NCBI GenBank assembly: GCA_937894935.1
Contig: CALAYC010000193.1
Span: 1-33,428 of the forward strand
DNA: 33,428 nt
Origin: an uncultured Verrucomicrobiota bacterium
GTDB taxonomy: Bacteria; Verrucomicrobiota; Verrucomicrobiia; Limisphaerales; JADLHS01
Direction of reading: 5' to 3'
The notes beneath the pieces were generated by a model. The model worked only from the letters and a program-made list of their open reading frames with translations. It searched no databases and was not told where the DNA came from. This document shows positions 16,415-24,937 of this stretch, piece by piece. The position numbers and the translations under genes were made by a program. Every line of letters starts with the position of its first letter. Within the stretch, counting starts at the first letter, position 1.

Positions 16415-17842
16415 ATTCTTAACTACTTCATGGCGACAAACCTCCCACCCGAGATAATTCCCGAACGCCTCCGCCAGGATGTCCGCCGAGTGGGATTGCG
16501 TCATGACAACGTGGTGTTCAAAACCCTTCTCGCAGACATGGCGCAGGACTTTTTGCAGGTTCGGCACTTTGGCAACGGCACGATTACCGAACGTGTCGAG
16601 GTGGTCATTTGTCAGTTCACCTTCGCCGACGTAGCAACGGATTTTACCTTCGGCATCGGCGGTGGTGATGCGACCATAAGTCAGCGGACCGGCGGGCGTG
16701 CGACCGTCCAGTGCGCCGTAGGTTTTTTCGACACCAATAATGCTACCGAGGATCGGCGCACTTGCGATTTTGATGTCAGGCAAAAATGATTTCGCCCAGT
16801 TGCCGCAGTGGAAGAGAACGCACTTGTCGTCGTCATCCGCGTAATTGTTATTCCAATCCACGAGCGCAGCGGGTGTAACGCTGGCGAGTTGCATGGCATA
16901 CATGGTGAGCACGCCGGTGACGTCCACTTCGCAGGCGCTGGGCATGAACTTCTCGCTCATCATGCTCATGAGTGTGCAGACGTTGCAGCCGTAGTTCCGC
17001 TGCACACTCGTCCAACATTGAATAGCGGTAGCGTCGAGGTGATTGACGTTCATCCAATCGGTGAGCACGACCCCCATCTTGGCCATCTGCAAGAGTTTTT
17101 CGTTCGGCACGCCGGGCGCGGGGGCGTAGCCGGTGATTTCTTTGAGCTTGGATACGACCGCTGAGGCAGATGCATCCATTTTGTTGGCGGCGCCGATGAT
17201 TTCGGAGAGGTCAATCGTCGTAACGCTGATGCCGTGGCGTTCGAGAATTTTTTCGGAGTAACGCACGGTGTTAAACGCACTCGGCCGCGCACCTACGGCA
17301 CCAAGCCGAACACCGCGTAATCCATTCACCACGCGACACACGCCGAGAAACTTTTGCAGGTCACGTTTAAAACTGTTGGACGTCGGATGCGAAACGTGTT
17401 TGCTGGTGAGCGAGAACTTGATACCGGCCTGAATGAGATTATTGCAGACGGAGATTTTCCCGCAGAACGAATCGCGGCGCCGCGACGGCATGAGTTGCTT
17501 CGGATCGTCCGGATAACCCTGGATGAGCACGGGCACGTTGAGCTCGGCAAGTTTGAGCGTGTCAGCCACACCCTTTTCATCGCCAAAGTTCGGCAGACAG
17601 ACGAGCACGCCATCAATTTCGTCGCGATGTTTCCGGAACAGTTCCGCGCACTTGCGCGCGTCCGCATGCGTCTCGACGCCGCCGAGTTTGGAATCCGATT
17701 CGCCGAGCTGAATGGCTTTAATCCCCAACTGATTGAAGAGGGTTGCGATATCGGCACGTGCTTCGGTTACGAGTTGGTCGGGGAAAAATTCGCGATTGCC
17801 GTAAATGACGCCGAGAACAGGTTGTTTCAAAATAGTTTTCAT
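16412..17842 (-). CDS. L-fucose/L-arabinose isomerase family protein
   Basis: A 476-residue protein of the fucose/arabinose isomerase fold. The N-terminal half has Rossmann-like segments (GVLVCLPNFGDEKG, VPVLIQGYPDDP). The C-terminal half has the probable metal site: Glu and Asp in PSACEVDVTG, Asp in VDWNNNYADDDD, and His in VLFHCGNWAKS. Members interconvert aldoses and ketoses with Mn2+; the family is broad and the sugar cannot be read from sequence. It lies first in the minus-strand cluster with split transketolase and an FGGY kinase, which suggests aldose to ketose, then phosphorylation, then two-carbon transfer. No transporter or regulator is adjacent on this strand. Confidence 0.85.
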   Translation of the reverse strand: MKTILKQPVLGVIYGNREFFPDQLVTEARADIATLFNQLGIKAIQLGESDSKLGGVETHADARKCAELFRKHRDEIDGVLVCLPNFGDEKGVADTLKLAELNVPVLIQGYPDDPKQLMPSRRRDSFCGKISVCNNLIQAGIKFSLTSKHVSHPTSNSFKRDLQKFLGVCRVVNGLRGVRLGAVGARPSAFNTVRYSEKILERHGISVTTIDLSEIIGAANKMDASASAVVSKLKEITGYAPAPGVPNEKLLQMAKMGVVLTDWMNVNHLDATAIQCWTSVQRNYGCNVCTLMSMMSEKFMPSACEVDVTGVLTMYAMQLASVTPAALVDWNNNYADDDDKCVLFHCGNWAKSFLPDIKIASAPILGSIIGVEKTYGALDGRTPAGPLTYGRITTADAEGKIRCYVGEGELTNDHLDTFGNRAVAKVPNLQKVLRHVCEKGFEHHVVMTQSHSADILAEAFGNYLGWEVCRHEVVKN

Positions 17843-17883
17843 GCGGTCAAGCTGTAGGTTGTCCGGGAATATATTTGAGTATG

Positions 17884-17934
17884 GCGGAACGCTTTCCGCG
17901 CGTCACTCAAAGAGTTAACTCGGTTACCCCCCGG
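17884..17934. promoter_or_regulatory. Palindromes and GGTTACCCCCC motif in the divergent isomerase/pta region
   Basis: GCGGAA-CGCT-TTCCGC (17884-17899) is a perfect 6-base inverted repeat. GAGTTAACTC (17912-17921) is a perfect 10-base palindrome. Immediately next to it is GGTTACCCCCCGG (17922-17934), which recurs almost unchanged in the divergent region at 30793-30804. The motif begins 80 bases upstream of the isomerase start and ends about 58 bases before pta. An operator or shared promoter element is plausible but unproven. Confidence 0.35.
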
Positions 17935-17957
17935 CGTTTTCGGACGGAAGCCCACTA

Positions 17958-17985
17958 TTGCACTTCGCGCGCCCGGCGGTAACCT
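17958..17985 (+). promoter_or_regulatory. Sigma70-type promoter of pta, probably leaderless
   Basis: TTGCAC (17958-17963) and TAACCT (17980-17985) are 16 bases apart, and the ATG follows 7 bases after the -10 hexamer. No Shine-Dalgarno sequence is present. Confidence 0.5.
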
Positions 17986-17992
17986 TGCGCCC

Positions 17993-19045
17993 ATGCGTTT
18001 CATTGGAACGATCATTGAAAAGCTGCAGCGTCACCCGAAACGGATCGTATTTCCCGAAGGAAGCGAACCGCGCGTGTTGCAGGCAGCACGACAATTTCAT
18101 GCGCTGCGGTTGGGCGCACCGATTTTGCTGGGCGATCGCAGCAAAGTGAAGGAAACCGCAGCCGACCTGAACATTTCCCTCGACGGCATTCGCGTCATCA
18201 ATCCTTCGGACAGCGAGGAACTGGAAGGCTTCGCGCGGCGGTTTCATTCTTTGCGCCGCGAGAAAGGCATCAAGGAAGCCGAAGCACGCGAAGCGATGTG
18301 TCAGCCAAATTATTTCGGCGCGATGATGGTCGCCATGCATCAGGCTGATGGTCTGGTGTCGGGCGTAAGTCATTTCACCGGCAGCGTGCTGCGACCGTTA
18401 TTTCAAATTATTAAAGTCGCGCCGAAAACCACCGTGGCATCCAGTTGCATGGTGATGGAAGTGGAAGACACGCGCCTCGGCGAAAAAGGCGTGTTGTTCA
18501 TGGCTGATTGCGGTGTCGTGCCAGATCCAACGGTGGAACAACTCGCAGAAATCGCATTAAATACCGCTCAACTCGCGCATCATTTACTCAACACCCGACC
18601 GCGTGTCGCCATGTTGTCTTACTCGACGAAAGGCAGCGCCACGCATCCGTCCATCGGAAAGGTTCAAGCCGCTACCGCATTAGCGCGGCAAAAGGCGGAT
18701 CGCATCCACTTCCCTGCTGATTTTGATGGCGAAATGCAAGTGGACGCCGCGCTCGTACCAGAAATTGCCGATCGCAAATCGGCTGACAGCAAAGTGGCCG
18801 GCAAAGCCAATGTGTTGATTTTCCCTGACCTCAACTCCGGCAACATTGCGAGCAAACTCATGCGCCTGGTCGGTCACGCAAACGCGTACGGCAATATTTT
18901 GCTCGGATTGGATCGTCCGGCCGCCGACGTTTCGCGCGGTTCAAATGCGCACGACATTCTCGGCGTCGCAGCCATCGTTGGCGCGCAAGCCGTCAGCTAC
19001 CAGGAATTGTTCCCCGGTTCCGGCAAACAATTACCCGGCGAATAA
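17993..19045 (+). CDS. pta: Phosphate acetyltransferase (short, catalytic-domain form)
   Basis: A 350-residue PTA_PTB-family enzyme that interconverts acetyl-CoA and acetyl phosphate. It corresponds to the C-terminal catalytic domain of long enterobacterial Pta. Family sequence is evident throughout: RIVFPEGSEPRVLQAA, ADGLVSGVSHFTGSVLRP, FMADCGVVPDPT, VAMLSYSTKGSA, NVLIFPDLNSGNIA and the C-terminal GLDRPAADVSRGSNAHDI. Phosphate butyryl- or propanoyl-transferase activity cannot be excluded. The next gene, 6 bases downstream, encodes the regulatory modules that are fused N-terminally in long Pta proteins. No acetate kinase is in the window. Confidence 0.92.
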   Translation: MRFIGTIIEKLQRHPKRIVFPEGSEPRVLQAARQFHALRLGAPILLGDRSKVKETAADLNISLDGIRVINPSDSEELEGFARRFHSLRREKGIKEAEAREAMCQPNYFGAMMVAMHQADGLVSGVSHFTGSVLRPLFQIIKVAPKTTVASSCMVMEVEDTRLGEKGVLFMADCGVVPDPTVEQLAEIALNTAQLAHHLLNTRPRVAMLSYSTKGSATHPSIGKVQAATALARQKADRIHFPADFDGEMQVDAALVPEIADRKSADSKVAGKANVLIFPDLNSGNIASKLMRLVGHANAYGNILLGLDRPAADVSRGSNAHDILGVAAIVGAQAVSYQELFPGSGKQLPGE

Positions 19046-19051
19046 ATCACG

Positions 19052-20137
19052 ATGAAGAATAACACCACGCCGCGCGTGTTTATCGCGGCCACGCGCCAGA
19101 ACGACGGCAAAACCACGACTTCGCTCGGACTGATTGCCGCATTGCAAACAAAGTTCCCGCGCATCGGTTACATCAAACCGGTCGGGCAACGATTCGTCGA
19201 AGTGGCTGAGCAAAAGATCGACGAAGACACGGTGCTGATGGACTCGGTGTACTCGTTGAATTGTCCGCTCGTGGACATGAGCCCGATTGCGGTCGAACCC
19301 GATTTCACACGCAAATATCTGCAAGCCGGTAAAAACGAAATCCTCGTTAAAAAAATTCACGATGCGTTCGATCGCGTCGCGTGGGAAAAGGATTTCGTCC
19401 TGTGCGAAGGCTCCGGACACGCAGGGGTGGGCGCTGTATTCGATTTGTCGAACGCACAAGTGGCGAAACATCTCGGCTGCAAAACCATCATCGTCTCGCG
19501 CGGCGGCATCGGCAAACCGATTGACGAAGTCGCGCTCAATCAGGCCCTGTTTGAAAAAGAAGGCGTCGAGATCATCGGCGTCATCATCAACAAAGTGTTG
19601 CCGGAAAAAGTCGATTTCATTGCGGATTTTGCGCGACGCGGTTTGAAGCGAAAAGGATTGGAATTGCTGGGCGTCATTCCGCATCAACCGATTCTCTCAA
19701 GCCCAACGGTAGAATCCATTCGCGAGGAGTTGGATGCGGATGTTTTGAACACACCGAAAACCATGCACGGTCTGATTGACGACGTCGTGGTTGGCGCGAT
19801 GAGCGCGAGTAACGCTGTAAGATTCTTCAAGCGCGGCGTGTTGCTGATCACTCCGGGCGACCGCGAAGACATTCTCGCCGCCGCCGCCGCAAACGAGACA
19901 CACAAGATGGCAGGCATTGTTCTTACCGGCGGACTCAAACCCGGCAACGGTTTGCTGCGTTCTCTGCGCGAAATGGAAATTCCGGTGCTGCTTGCGAATG
20001 ACGACAGTTATCAGGTCGCATCTAAAGTTCACGATCTCACTGTCAAAACACGTCCCAGCGACGCGGAGAAAATCTCGGTCATTCGCGATATCATTGCGAA
20101 GAATGTGAACGTCAAAAAAATCCTCGAATCCCTCTGA
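19052..20137 (+). CDS. Stand-alone P-loop/DRTGG protein corresponding to the N-terminal half of long Pta
   Basis: A 361-residue protein. The N-terminal domain is a BioD-like P-loop ATPase (FIAATRQNDGKTTTSLGL) followed by Pta-like sequence (GYIKPVGQ, LCEGSGHAGVGAVFDLSNAQVAK, EIIGVIINKVLPEK, LLGVIPHQPILSSPT). A DRTGG-type domain covers about residues 215-330 (GAMSASNAVRFFKRGVLLIT, AGIVLTGGLKPG). In E. coli Pta these modules are fused ahead of the catalytic domain and affect regulation by metabolites. Here they are a separate gene placed after it, so the encoded protein is probably a regulatory subunit of the preceding Pta. Its stop codon overlaps the next start (TGATG). Confidence 0.88.
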   Translation: MKNNTTPRVFIAATRQNDGKTTTSLGLIAALQTKFPRIGYIKPVGQRFVEVAEQKIDEDTVLMDSVYSLNCPLVDMSPIAVEPDFTRKYLQAGKNEILVKKIHDAFDRVAWEKDFVLCEGSGHAGVGAVFDLSNAQVAKHLGCKTIIVSRGGIGKPIDEVALNQALFEKEGVEIIGVIINKVLPEKVDFIADFARRGLKRKGLELLGVIPHQPILSSPTVESIREELDADVLNTPKTMHGLIDDVVVGAMSASNAVRFFKRGVLLITPGDREDILAAAAANETHKMAGIVLTGGLKPGNGLLRSLREMEIPVLLANDDSYQVASKVHDLTVKTRPSDAEKISVIRDIIAKNVNVKKILESL

Positions 20138-21237
20138 TGCCCCTGCCCTTTTCGCTCAATCCGGCGCTGGAGCAACTGCCCGTTTATCAACCGGGCCGCC
20201 CCATCGAAGAAGTCGCTCGCGAACTCAATCTTGAGCCTGATTCGATCATCAAGCTTGCTTCGAACGAAAATCCGCTCGGCCCGTCGCGACTCGCTCTCGC
20301 TGCGATGAAACGCGCGTTGACGCATGCGCATCTCTATCCGGACGGCAACGCCTTTTATCTCAAACAAAAACTCGCGACCAAACTTGGCGTTACGCCCGCA
20401 CACTTGATTTTGGGTAATGGCTCGAACGAAATCATCGAGTTCCTCGGTCACGCGCTACTGTCTCCTGACGCCGAAGTAATCGTTTCGCAATATTGCTTCG
20501 CGGTTTATCCCATCGTCACCGCGTTGTTCGGCGCGAAACTCCTCGTCGTTCCCGCCAAGGATTACGGGCACGACCTCGACGCCATGCTGGCCGCCATCAC
20601 GCCAAAGACGCGGATCGTGTTCGTTGCCAATCCCAACAACCCAACCGGCACCGTTGTTTCGCCGGAACGTTTGCAGCAGTTCATTGATGCAGTCCCGAAG
20701 CACGTCGTCATCGCGCTTGACGAAGCGTATATCGAATTCCTCGCGAACAAGCTGGACCTCATCCCGGCCATTGCCGGAGACAAATATCCGAATCTGATTT
20801 TGATGCGGACGTTCTCGAAGATTTACGGTCTGGCGGGTTTGCGCATCGGCTATGGCATCGCTCATCCGGAATTTGTCGCGGGACTCGAAAAAATCCGGCA
20901 ACCGTTCAACATCAACGCCATTTCCCAGGCCGGCGCCTTCGCGGCGTTGGACGACACGAAACACGTCGAGCGAACCCAACGGCTGAATCAACGCGGCCTG
21001 AGATTTTTCGCGCGCGCTTGTAAACAGCTTAAACTCGAATTTGTTCCATCCGCTGCGAATTTTATTCTCATTCGCGTCGGCGACGGCGCGCGTGTTTTTG
21101 CCGCGATGCAACAGCTCGGCGTCATCACGCGGCCGATGGGCGGATACCAACTCGGCGAATGGATTCGCATTTCGATCGGCACGCCGAAAGAGAATCAACG
21201 TTGCCTCAACGCGCTGCGCCAGGCATTGGGACAGTGA
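20137..21237 (+). CDS. hisC: Histidinol-phosphate aminotransferase
   Basis: A 366-residue PLP-dependent aminotransferase of histidine synthesis that transaminates imidazole-acetol phosphate with glutamate. Signatures: KLASNENPLGPS near the N-terminus, LYPDGNAFYLK, GNGSNEIIE, ANPNNPTGT, DEAYIEF, and the PLP lysine Lys228 in RTFSKIYGLAGLRIGYG. The length and start (LPVYQPGRPIEEVARELN just inside) fit the family. The start overlaps the previous stop by one base, implying translational coupling with the pta-DRTGG pair; no other his genes are near. Some HisC homologues also act on tyrosine or phenylalanine. Confidence 0.94.
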   Translation: MPLPFSLNPALEQLPVYQPGRPIEEVARELNLEPDSIIKLASNENPLGPSRLALAAMKRALTHAHLYPDGNAFYLKQKLATKLGVTPAHLILGNGSNEIIEFLGHALLSPDAEVIVSQYCFAVYPIVTALFGAKLLVVPAKDYGHDLDAMLAAITPKTRIVFVANPNNPTGTVVSPERLQQFIDAVPKHVVIALDEAYIEFLANKLDLIPAIAGDKYPNLILMRTFSKIYGLAGLRIGYGIAHPEFVAGLEKIRQPFNINAISQAGAFAALDDTKHVERTQRLNQRGLRFFARACKQLKLEFVPSAANFILIRVGDGARVFAAMQQLGVITRPMGGYQLGEWIRISIGTPKENQRCLNALRQALGQ

Positions 21238-21245
21238 AATAGTTA

Positions 21246-21273
21246 TTGAATCGCCGCCGGAACTGCTTACTAA
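21246..21273 (+). promoter_or_regulatory. Promoter of the argA-like gene
   Basis: TTGAAT (21246-21251) and TACTAA (21268-21273) are 16 bases apart, 33 bases before the GTG start. The leader contains a six-codon reading frame (21290-21310, MTYQQT) whose stop overlaps the GTG, as would suit translational coupling. Confidence 0.4.
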
Positions 21274-21306
21274 TCTGCCCGTCAAATTGATGACGTATCA
21301 GCAAAC

Positions 21307-22587
21307 GTGAAACCGACCGACCTGCGGGGCATCCTGCAATACATTCCGAGATTTCGGGAAAAAACTTTCATCCTCGCGCTCGATGGCGCGGTGATTACCG
21401 ACGAAAATTTTTCCAACATCCTGCTCGACATCGCCGTCTTGCGTTCGCTGAACATTCGCGTGGTGCTCGTTCATGGTGCTTCCGCCCAGATTAAAACACT
21501 GGCGGATGAACAAAAAATTACCGCCAGCAATCTCGACGGCGCCGGCATCACCGACGCCGCGACGCTGAAACTTTCGCTCACTGCTGCGAATCGCCTGACG
21601 CACGAAATCCTCGAAGGTTTGAGCGCGAACGATCTCCGCGCCGCCAACACCAACGCCATCATCGCGCATCCGATGGGCATCATTCAAGGCGTGGACCATC
21701 TTTACACCGGCAAGGTGGAACGGGTGGACGTTGAGTTGTTGCAATCGTTACTCGCGCAAGGCGTCATTCCGGTATTGCCGCCGCTGGGATTTGACGGCGA
21801 TGGCAAAACGTATCGCGTAAATTCGGATGGCGTCGCCGTCGCCGTGGCCGACGCGTTGAAAGCCGTTAAGCTGATTTTTATCACGACATCCGACGGGTTG
21901 TACTGTCAGGGTAAACTGATTCGCCAGATGATTGTCGGCGAACTCACCGCCGCGTTGGAGAAAAACAAATGCGAATTCAACGACGCGAATCTCTCCAAAG
22001 CTCAACACGCCGCCGCCGCGTGTTTGGCTGGCGTTCCGCGCGTGCATGTTATCAATGGTTGCGTGGATGAAGGTTTGCTCGCCGAAGTGTTTTCCAACGA
22101 AGGTATCGGCACGCTGATTTACGCCAACGAATATCAACAGATTCGTCCAGCCAAGAAGAAAGATATTCGCGCCATCCAGATTTTGACCGCGCAAGGTGTG
22201 AAATCCGATGAACTCGTAAAACGCACCCGCACCGTCATCGAAAAACAGCTGAACGACTACTACATTTTTGAAATCGATCGCAATCCGGTCGCCTGCGTGG
22301 CTTTGCACGTTTATCCCGAACAGAAGAAAGGCGAACTCGCCTGTCTTTACGTCAGCACCTCGCACGAAAATCAAGGCATCGGTCGTAAGCTGATTCAATT
22401 CGTCGAAAACAAAGCGCGAGAATTGAATCTCAATGAATTGATTACGCTTTCAACGCAAGCGTTCACGTATTTCCAATCCAAAGGCGGATTCGTCGAAGGC
22501 TCGCCGGATGATTTGCCACCAGCGCGACGCGAGAAATACGATCAAAGCGGTCGCAATTCCAAAGTGCTCGTTAAAAAGTTGAAGTAG
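21307..22587 (+). CDS. argA: Amino-acid N-acetyltransferase (N-acetylglutamate synthase, ArgA type)
   Basis: A 426-residue protein with an N-terminal amino-acid-kinase-like domain (FILALDGAVI, VLVHGASAQI, VNSDGVAVAVADALKAVKLIFIT) and a C-terminal GNAT domain. The acetyl-CoA loop is in CLYVSTSHENQGIGRKL, followed by TQAFTYFQSKGGFVEG. The order and length match ArgA, which makes N-acetylglutamate as the first step of arginine synthesis. The start is GTG; no ATG in frame allows a complete N-terminus (the family begins near LRGILQYIPRFREKTF). Arginine feedback is common in this family but cannot be read here. Confidence 0.92.
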   Translation: MKPTDLRGILQYIPRFREKTFILALDGAVITDENFSNILLDIAVLRSLNIRVVLVHGASAQIKTLADEQKITASNLDGAGITDAATLKLSLTAANRLTHEILEGLSANDLRAANTNAIIAHPMGIIQGVDHLYTGKVERVDVELLQSLLAQGVIPVLPPLGFDGDGKTYRVNSDGVAVAVADALKAVKLIFITTSDGLYCQGKLIRQMIVGELTAALEKNKCEFNDANLSKAQHAAAACLAGVPRVHVINGCVDEGLLAEVFSNEGIGTLIYANEYQQIRPAKKKDIRAIQILTAQGVKSDELVKRTRTVIEKQLNDYYIFEIDRNPVACVALHVYPEQKKGELACLYVSTSHENQGIGRKLIQFVENKARELNLNELITLSTQAFTYFQSKGGFVEGSPDDLPPARREKYDQSGRNSKVLVKKLK

Positions 22588-22637
22588 CCGACGGCGCGGC
22601 GGAGTAGATTGGCGCGCGGAGTTTTCCAGTTCCTCGC

Positions 22638-22670
22638 TCAGACAGTTTTTGTCTGACTTCCGGTGATAAT
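22638..22670 (+). promoter_or_regulatory. Inverted repeat and -10 element before the WYL gene
   Basis: TCAGACA-GTTTT-TGTCTGA (22638-22656) is a perfect 7-base inverted repeat. GATAAT (22665-22670), one mismatch from the consensus -10, lies 8 bases before the ATG, so the repeat sits across the -35 position. It could be an operator; as a terminator of the upstream gene it lacks a following T-run. Confidence 0.4.
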
Positions 22671-22678
22671 GTCCGGTC

Positions 22679-23113
22679 ATGAAATTGATCGGGAAAGAAC
22701 TCATGGCGGCGTTACGGGCGTTATTCACTTTTCCAGCGCGCATTCTTGGACATCCCGAAAACAAAATCACCCCACCAAAAGCTATCGGATTTCGCGCGAC
22801 TTTGTTTCCCCGACTCTGGCTCGCCGACTGGCAACAAGTGCGACGCGTGCGAGTCAATGAATCCGTTCATCCGATTGCGCAACGCCTGATTCTCGCCACC
22901 CGACGCCACGAAATGTTGAACATCCGCTACTGGAGCGGCAGTACGCCCGGACAGATTCGAACCATCACTCCCACCATGGTTTTTCAGGTCAGCGGCTGCG
23001 GACCACTGTATGTGGCAGGGTACTGTCATCTGCGTCGCCAGGAGCGCGTGTTTCGAATTGATCGCCTCGAATTGTTGCCAGATGCGGATAACGCCATTCA
23101 GATCACTGAATAA
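22679..23113 (+). CDS. Small stand-alone WYL-domain protein
   Basis: A 144-residue protein. Residues 75-135 resemble the WYL fold: RHEMLNIRYWSGS, then TITPTMVFQVSGCGPLYVAGYCHLR and ERVFRIDRLELL, which matches the family's pattern of L-x-I-x-Y, W-Y-L-x-x-Y-C-H-x-R and F-R-x-D-R-I. WYL domains usually follow a helix-turn-helix and bind a nucleotide or other ligand. Here no helix-turn-helix is apparent in the basic N-terminal 70 residues. The role is unknown; it could modulate a partner or be a degraded regulator. Neighbours (argA, pgm) give no clue. Confidence 0.7.
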   Translation: MKLIGKELMAALRALFTFPARILGHPENKITPPKAIGFRATLFPRLWLADWQQVRRVRVNESVHPIAQRLILATRRHEMLNIRYWSGSTPGQIRTITPTMVFQVSGCGPLYVAGYCHLRRQERVFRIDRLELLPDADNAIQITE

Positions 23114-23188
23114 TTGAAATCATCGGCGTCAATCAACGAGAGCAACTTTCCTTTTGCTCCTGTTCCGCATCTCTGTTTTTCTTTTCCC

Positions 23189-24829
23189 ATGGCTGTGCAT
23201 TCATTGGCCGGCAAACCGGCGCCCGCAAATCTCCTGATCGACGTTGCGAAACTGGAACGCGATTACTACGAGAAGAAAGCTGATCTCGCTGACCCGAATC
23301 AACTCGTCAGCTTCGGCACGAGCGGACATCGCGGCACGCCGTTCAACGGCACATTCACTGAAGCGCACATTCTCGCCACGACTCAGGCCATTTGTGATTA
23401 CCGGAAAAGTAAAGGCATCAACGGCCCGCTTTACATCGGCAAAGATTCACACGCCGCGTCCGGCCCGGCTCAACGCACCGCGCTCGAAGTGCTCGCCGCG
23501 AATGGCGTCGAAACATTCATTCAACGCGACGACGGCTTCACGCCCACGCCGTCGATTTCCCACGCCATTCTGACTTACAATCGCGGTCGCACGAGCGGAC
23601 TCGCAGACGGCATCGTTATCACCCCATCGCACAATCCGCCTGAAGATGGCGGTTTCAAATACAACCCCTCCAATGGCGGTCCGGCGGATACCGACATCAC
23701 CGGTTGGGTGCAAAATCGAGCGAATGAAATCCTGCGTGGCGGAAATAAGGAGGTGAAACGCCTCGGTTACGAATCTGCACTTAAAGCCAGCAACACGCAT
23801 CAATACGATTTCATCACGCCTTACGTCGCTACACTCGGCGAAGTGATTGACGTAACCGCGATTAAAGCAGCCGGCGTGCGCATCGGCATTGATCCACTCG
23901 GCGGCGCGGCGTTGCATTATTGGCAACCGATTAAAGAGCGCTACGGTCTTGATCTCACAGTGGTGAATACGCAGGTGGATTCGCGCTTCAGTTTCATGAC
24001 GGTGGATCACGACGGCAAAATCCGCATGGACTGCTCGAGTCCATACGCAATGGCGAGCCTCGTGGGCTTGAAGGACAAATTCAGTGTTGCGTTTGGAAAC
24101 GATCCCGATGCCGATCGGCACGGCATCGTTACCCCGTCCGTCGGATTGCTGAATCCGAATCATTATCTCGCGGTCGCAATCAACTATTTGCTTACCCATC
24201 GCCCACAGTGGAACAGCAACTCCGCCGTCGGCAAAACGCTGGTGAGCAGCAGCATTATTGATCGCGTGGTCAGCGCGCTCGGACGTAAACTCATGGAAGT
24301 GCCCGTCGGCTTCAAATGGTTCGCGCCTGGGTTGGCCGATGGCTCGGTCTGTTTCGGAGGCGAAGAAAGCGCTGGCGCAAGTTTTCTGCGTCGCGACGGC
24401 AGCGTTTGGAGCACGGACAAAGATGGATTGATTTTAGGCCTTCTCGCCGCCGAAATCTGCGCCACCACGGGGAAAGATCCGGGCCAACATTACGCTGAAC
24501 TCACGGCAAAATTCGGAGCGCCGAGTTACAAGCGAATCGATGCCCCTGCTACCCCGGAACAAAAGAAAGCGTTCAAGAAACTCACGCCGGAAGCCGTCAC
24601 CGCAACGTCGCTTGCCGGAGACAACATCACGCAGAAGCTCACTCGCGCGCCCGGAAATAACGCGGATATCGGTGGATTGAAAATCTGCACGACGAACGGT
24701 TGGTTTGCCGCGCGTCCGTCCGGCACGGAAAACATCTACAAAATTTACGCCGAGAGCTTCAAAGGCGTGGCGCATCTGGACGACATTATTGCCGAAGCAC
24801 AACAAATCGTAACGACCGCGCTCAAATAG
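23189..24829 (+). CDS. pgm: Phosphoglucomutase (alpha-D-glucose phosphate-specific)
   Basis: A 546-residue enzyme closely matching the E. coli Pgm type. It interconverts glucose-6-phosphate and glucose-1-phosphate. Landmarks are VSFGTSGHRGTPFNGTF, the phosphoserine loop ITPSHNPPEDGG with Ser147, the metal loop GNDPDADRHGIV, the sugar-binding FGGEESAGASFLR and the phosphate-binding WFAARPSGTEN. I chose the ATG at 23189 because MAVHSLAGKPAPANLLIDV aligns with the E. coli N-terminus; the frame is open 75 bases further upstream but that part is not family-like. It would feed nucleotide-sugar synthesis and glycogen. Confidence 0.96.
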   Translation: MAVHSLAGKPAPANLLIDVAKLERDYYEKKADLADPNQLVSFGTSGHRGTPFNGTFTEAHILATTQAICDYRKSKGINGPLYIGKDSHAASGPAQRTALEVLAANGVETFIQRDDGFTPTPSISHAILTYNRGRTSGLADGIVITPSHNPPEDGGFKYNPSNGGPADTDITGWVQNRANEILRGGNKEVKRLGYESALKASNTHQYDFITPYVATLGEVIDVTAIKAAGVRIGIDPLGGAALHYWQPIKERYGLDLTVVNTQVDSRFSFMTVDHDGKIRMDCSSPYAMASLVGLKDKFSVAFGNDPDADRHGIVTPSVGLLNPNHYLAVAINYLLTHRPQWNSNSAVGKTLVSSSIIDRVVSALGRKLMEVPVGFKWFAPGLADGSVCFGGEESAGASFLRRDGSVWSTDKDGLILGLLAAEICATTGKDPGQHYAELTAKFGAPSYKRIDAPATPEQKKAFKKLTPEAVTATSLAGDNITQKLTRAPGNNADIGGLKICTTNGWFAARPSGTENIYKIYAESFKGVAHLDDIIAEAQQIVTTALK

Positions 24830-24937
24830 TGGTGCTCGCTGTTAAGCAGATGCGCAGAATTTATTCGCTTCATCAATGATTTTTCTAAAGGCGTTCAAGG
24901 AGCTTTCATACGTACGCTTTCGCAGTAAAGCAGGCTG

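Noticed and set aside
12303..17842. Sulfoquinovose degradation by the transketolase (sulfo-TK) route
   Set aside because: Split transketolase and an isomerase recalled that pathway, but no sulfonate transporter, SQ hydrolase, or sulfo-sugar reductase is present, and the isomerase is of the fucose/arabinose family.
23114..23188. 25-codon N-terminal extension of phosphoglucomutase
   Set aside because: The frame is open but the residues do not resemble the family; MAVHSLAG aligns with the standard Pgm N-terminus.
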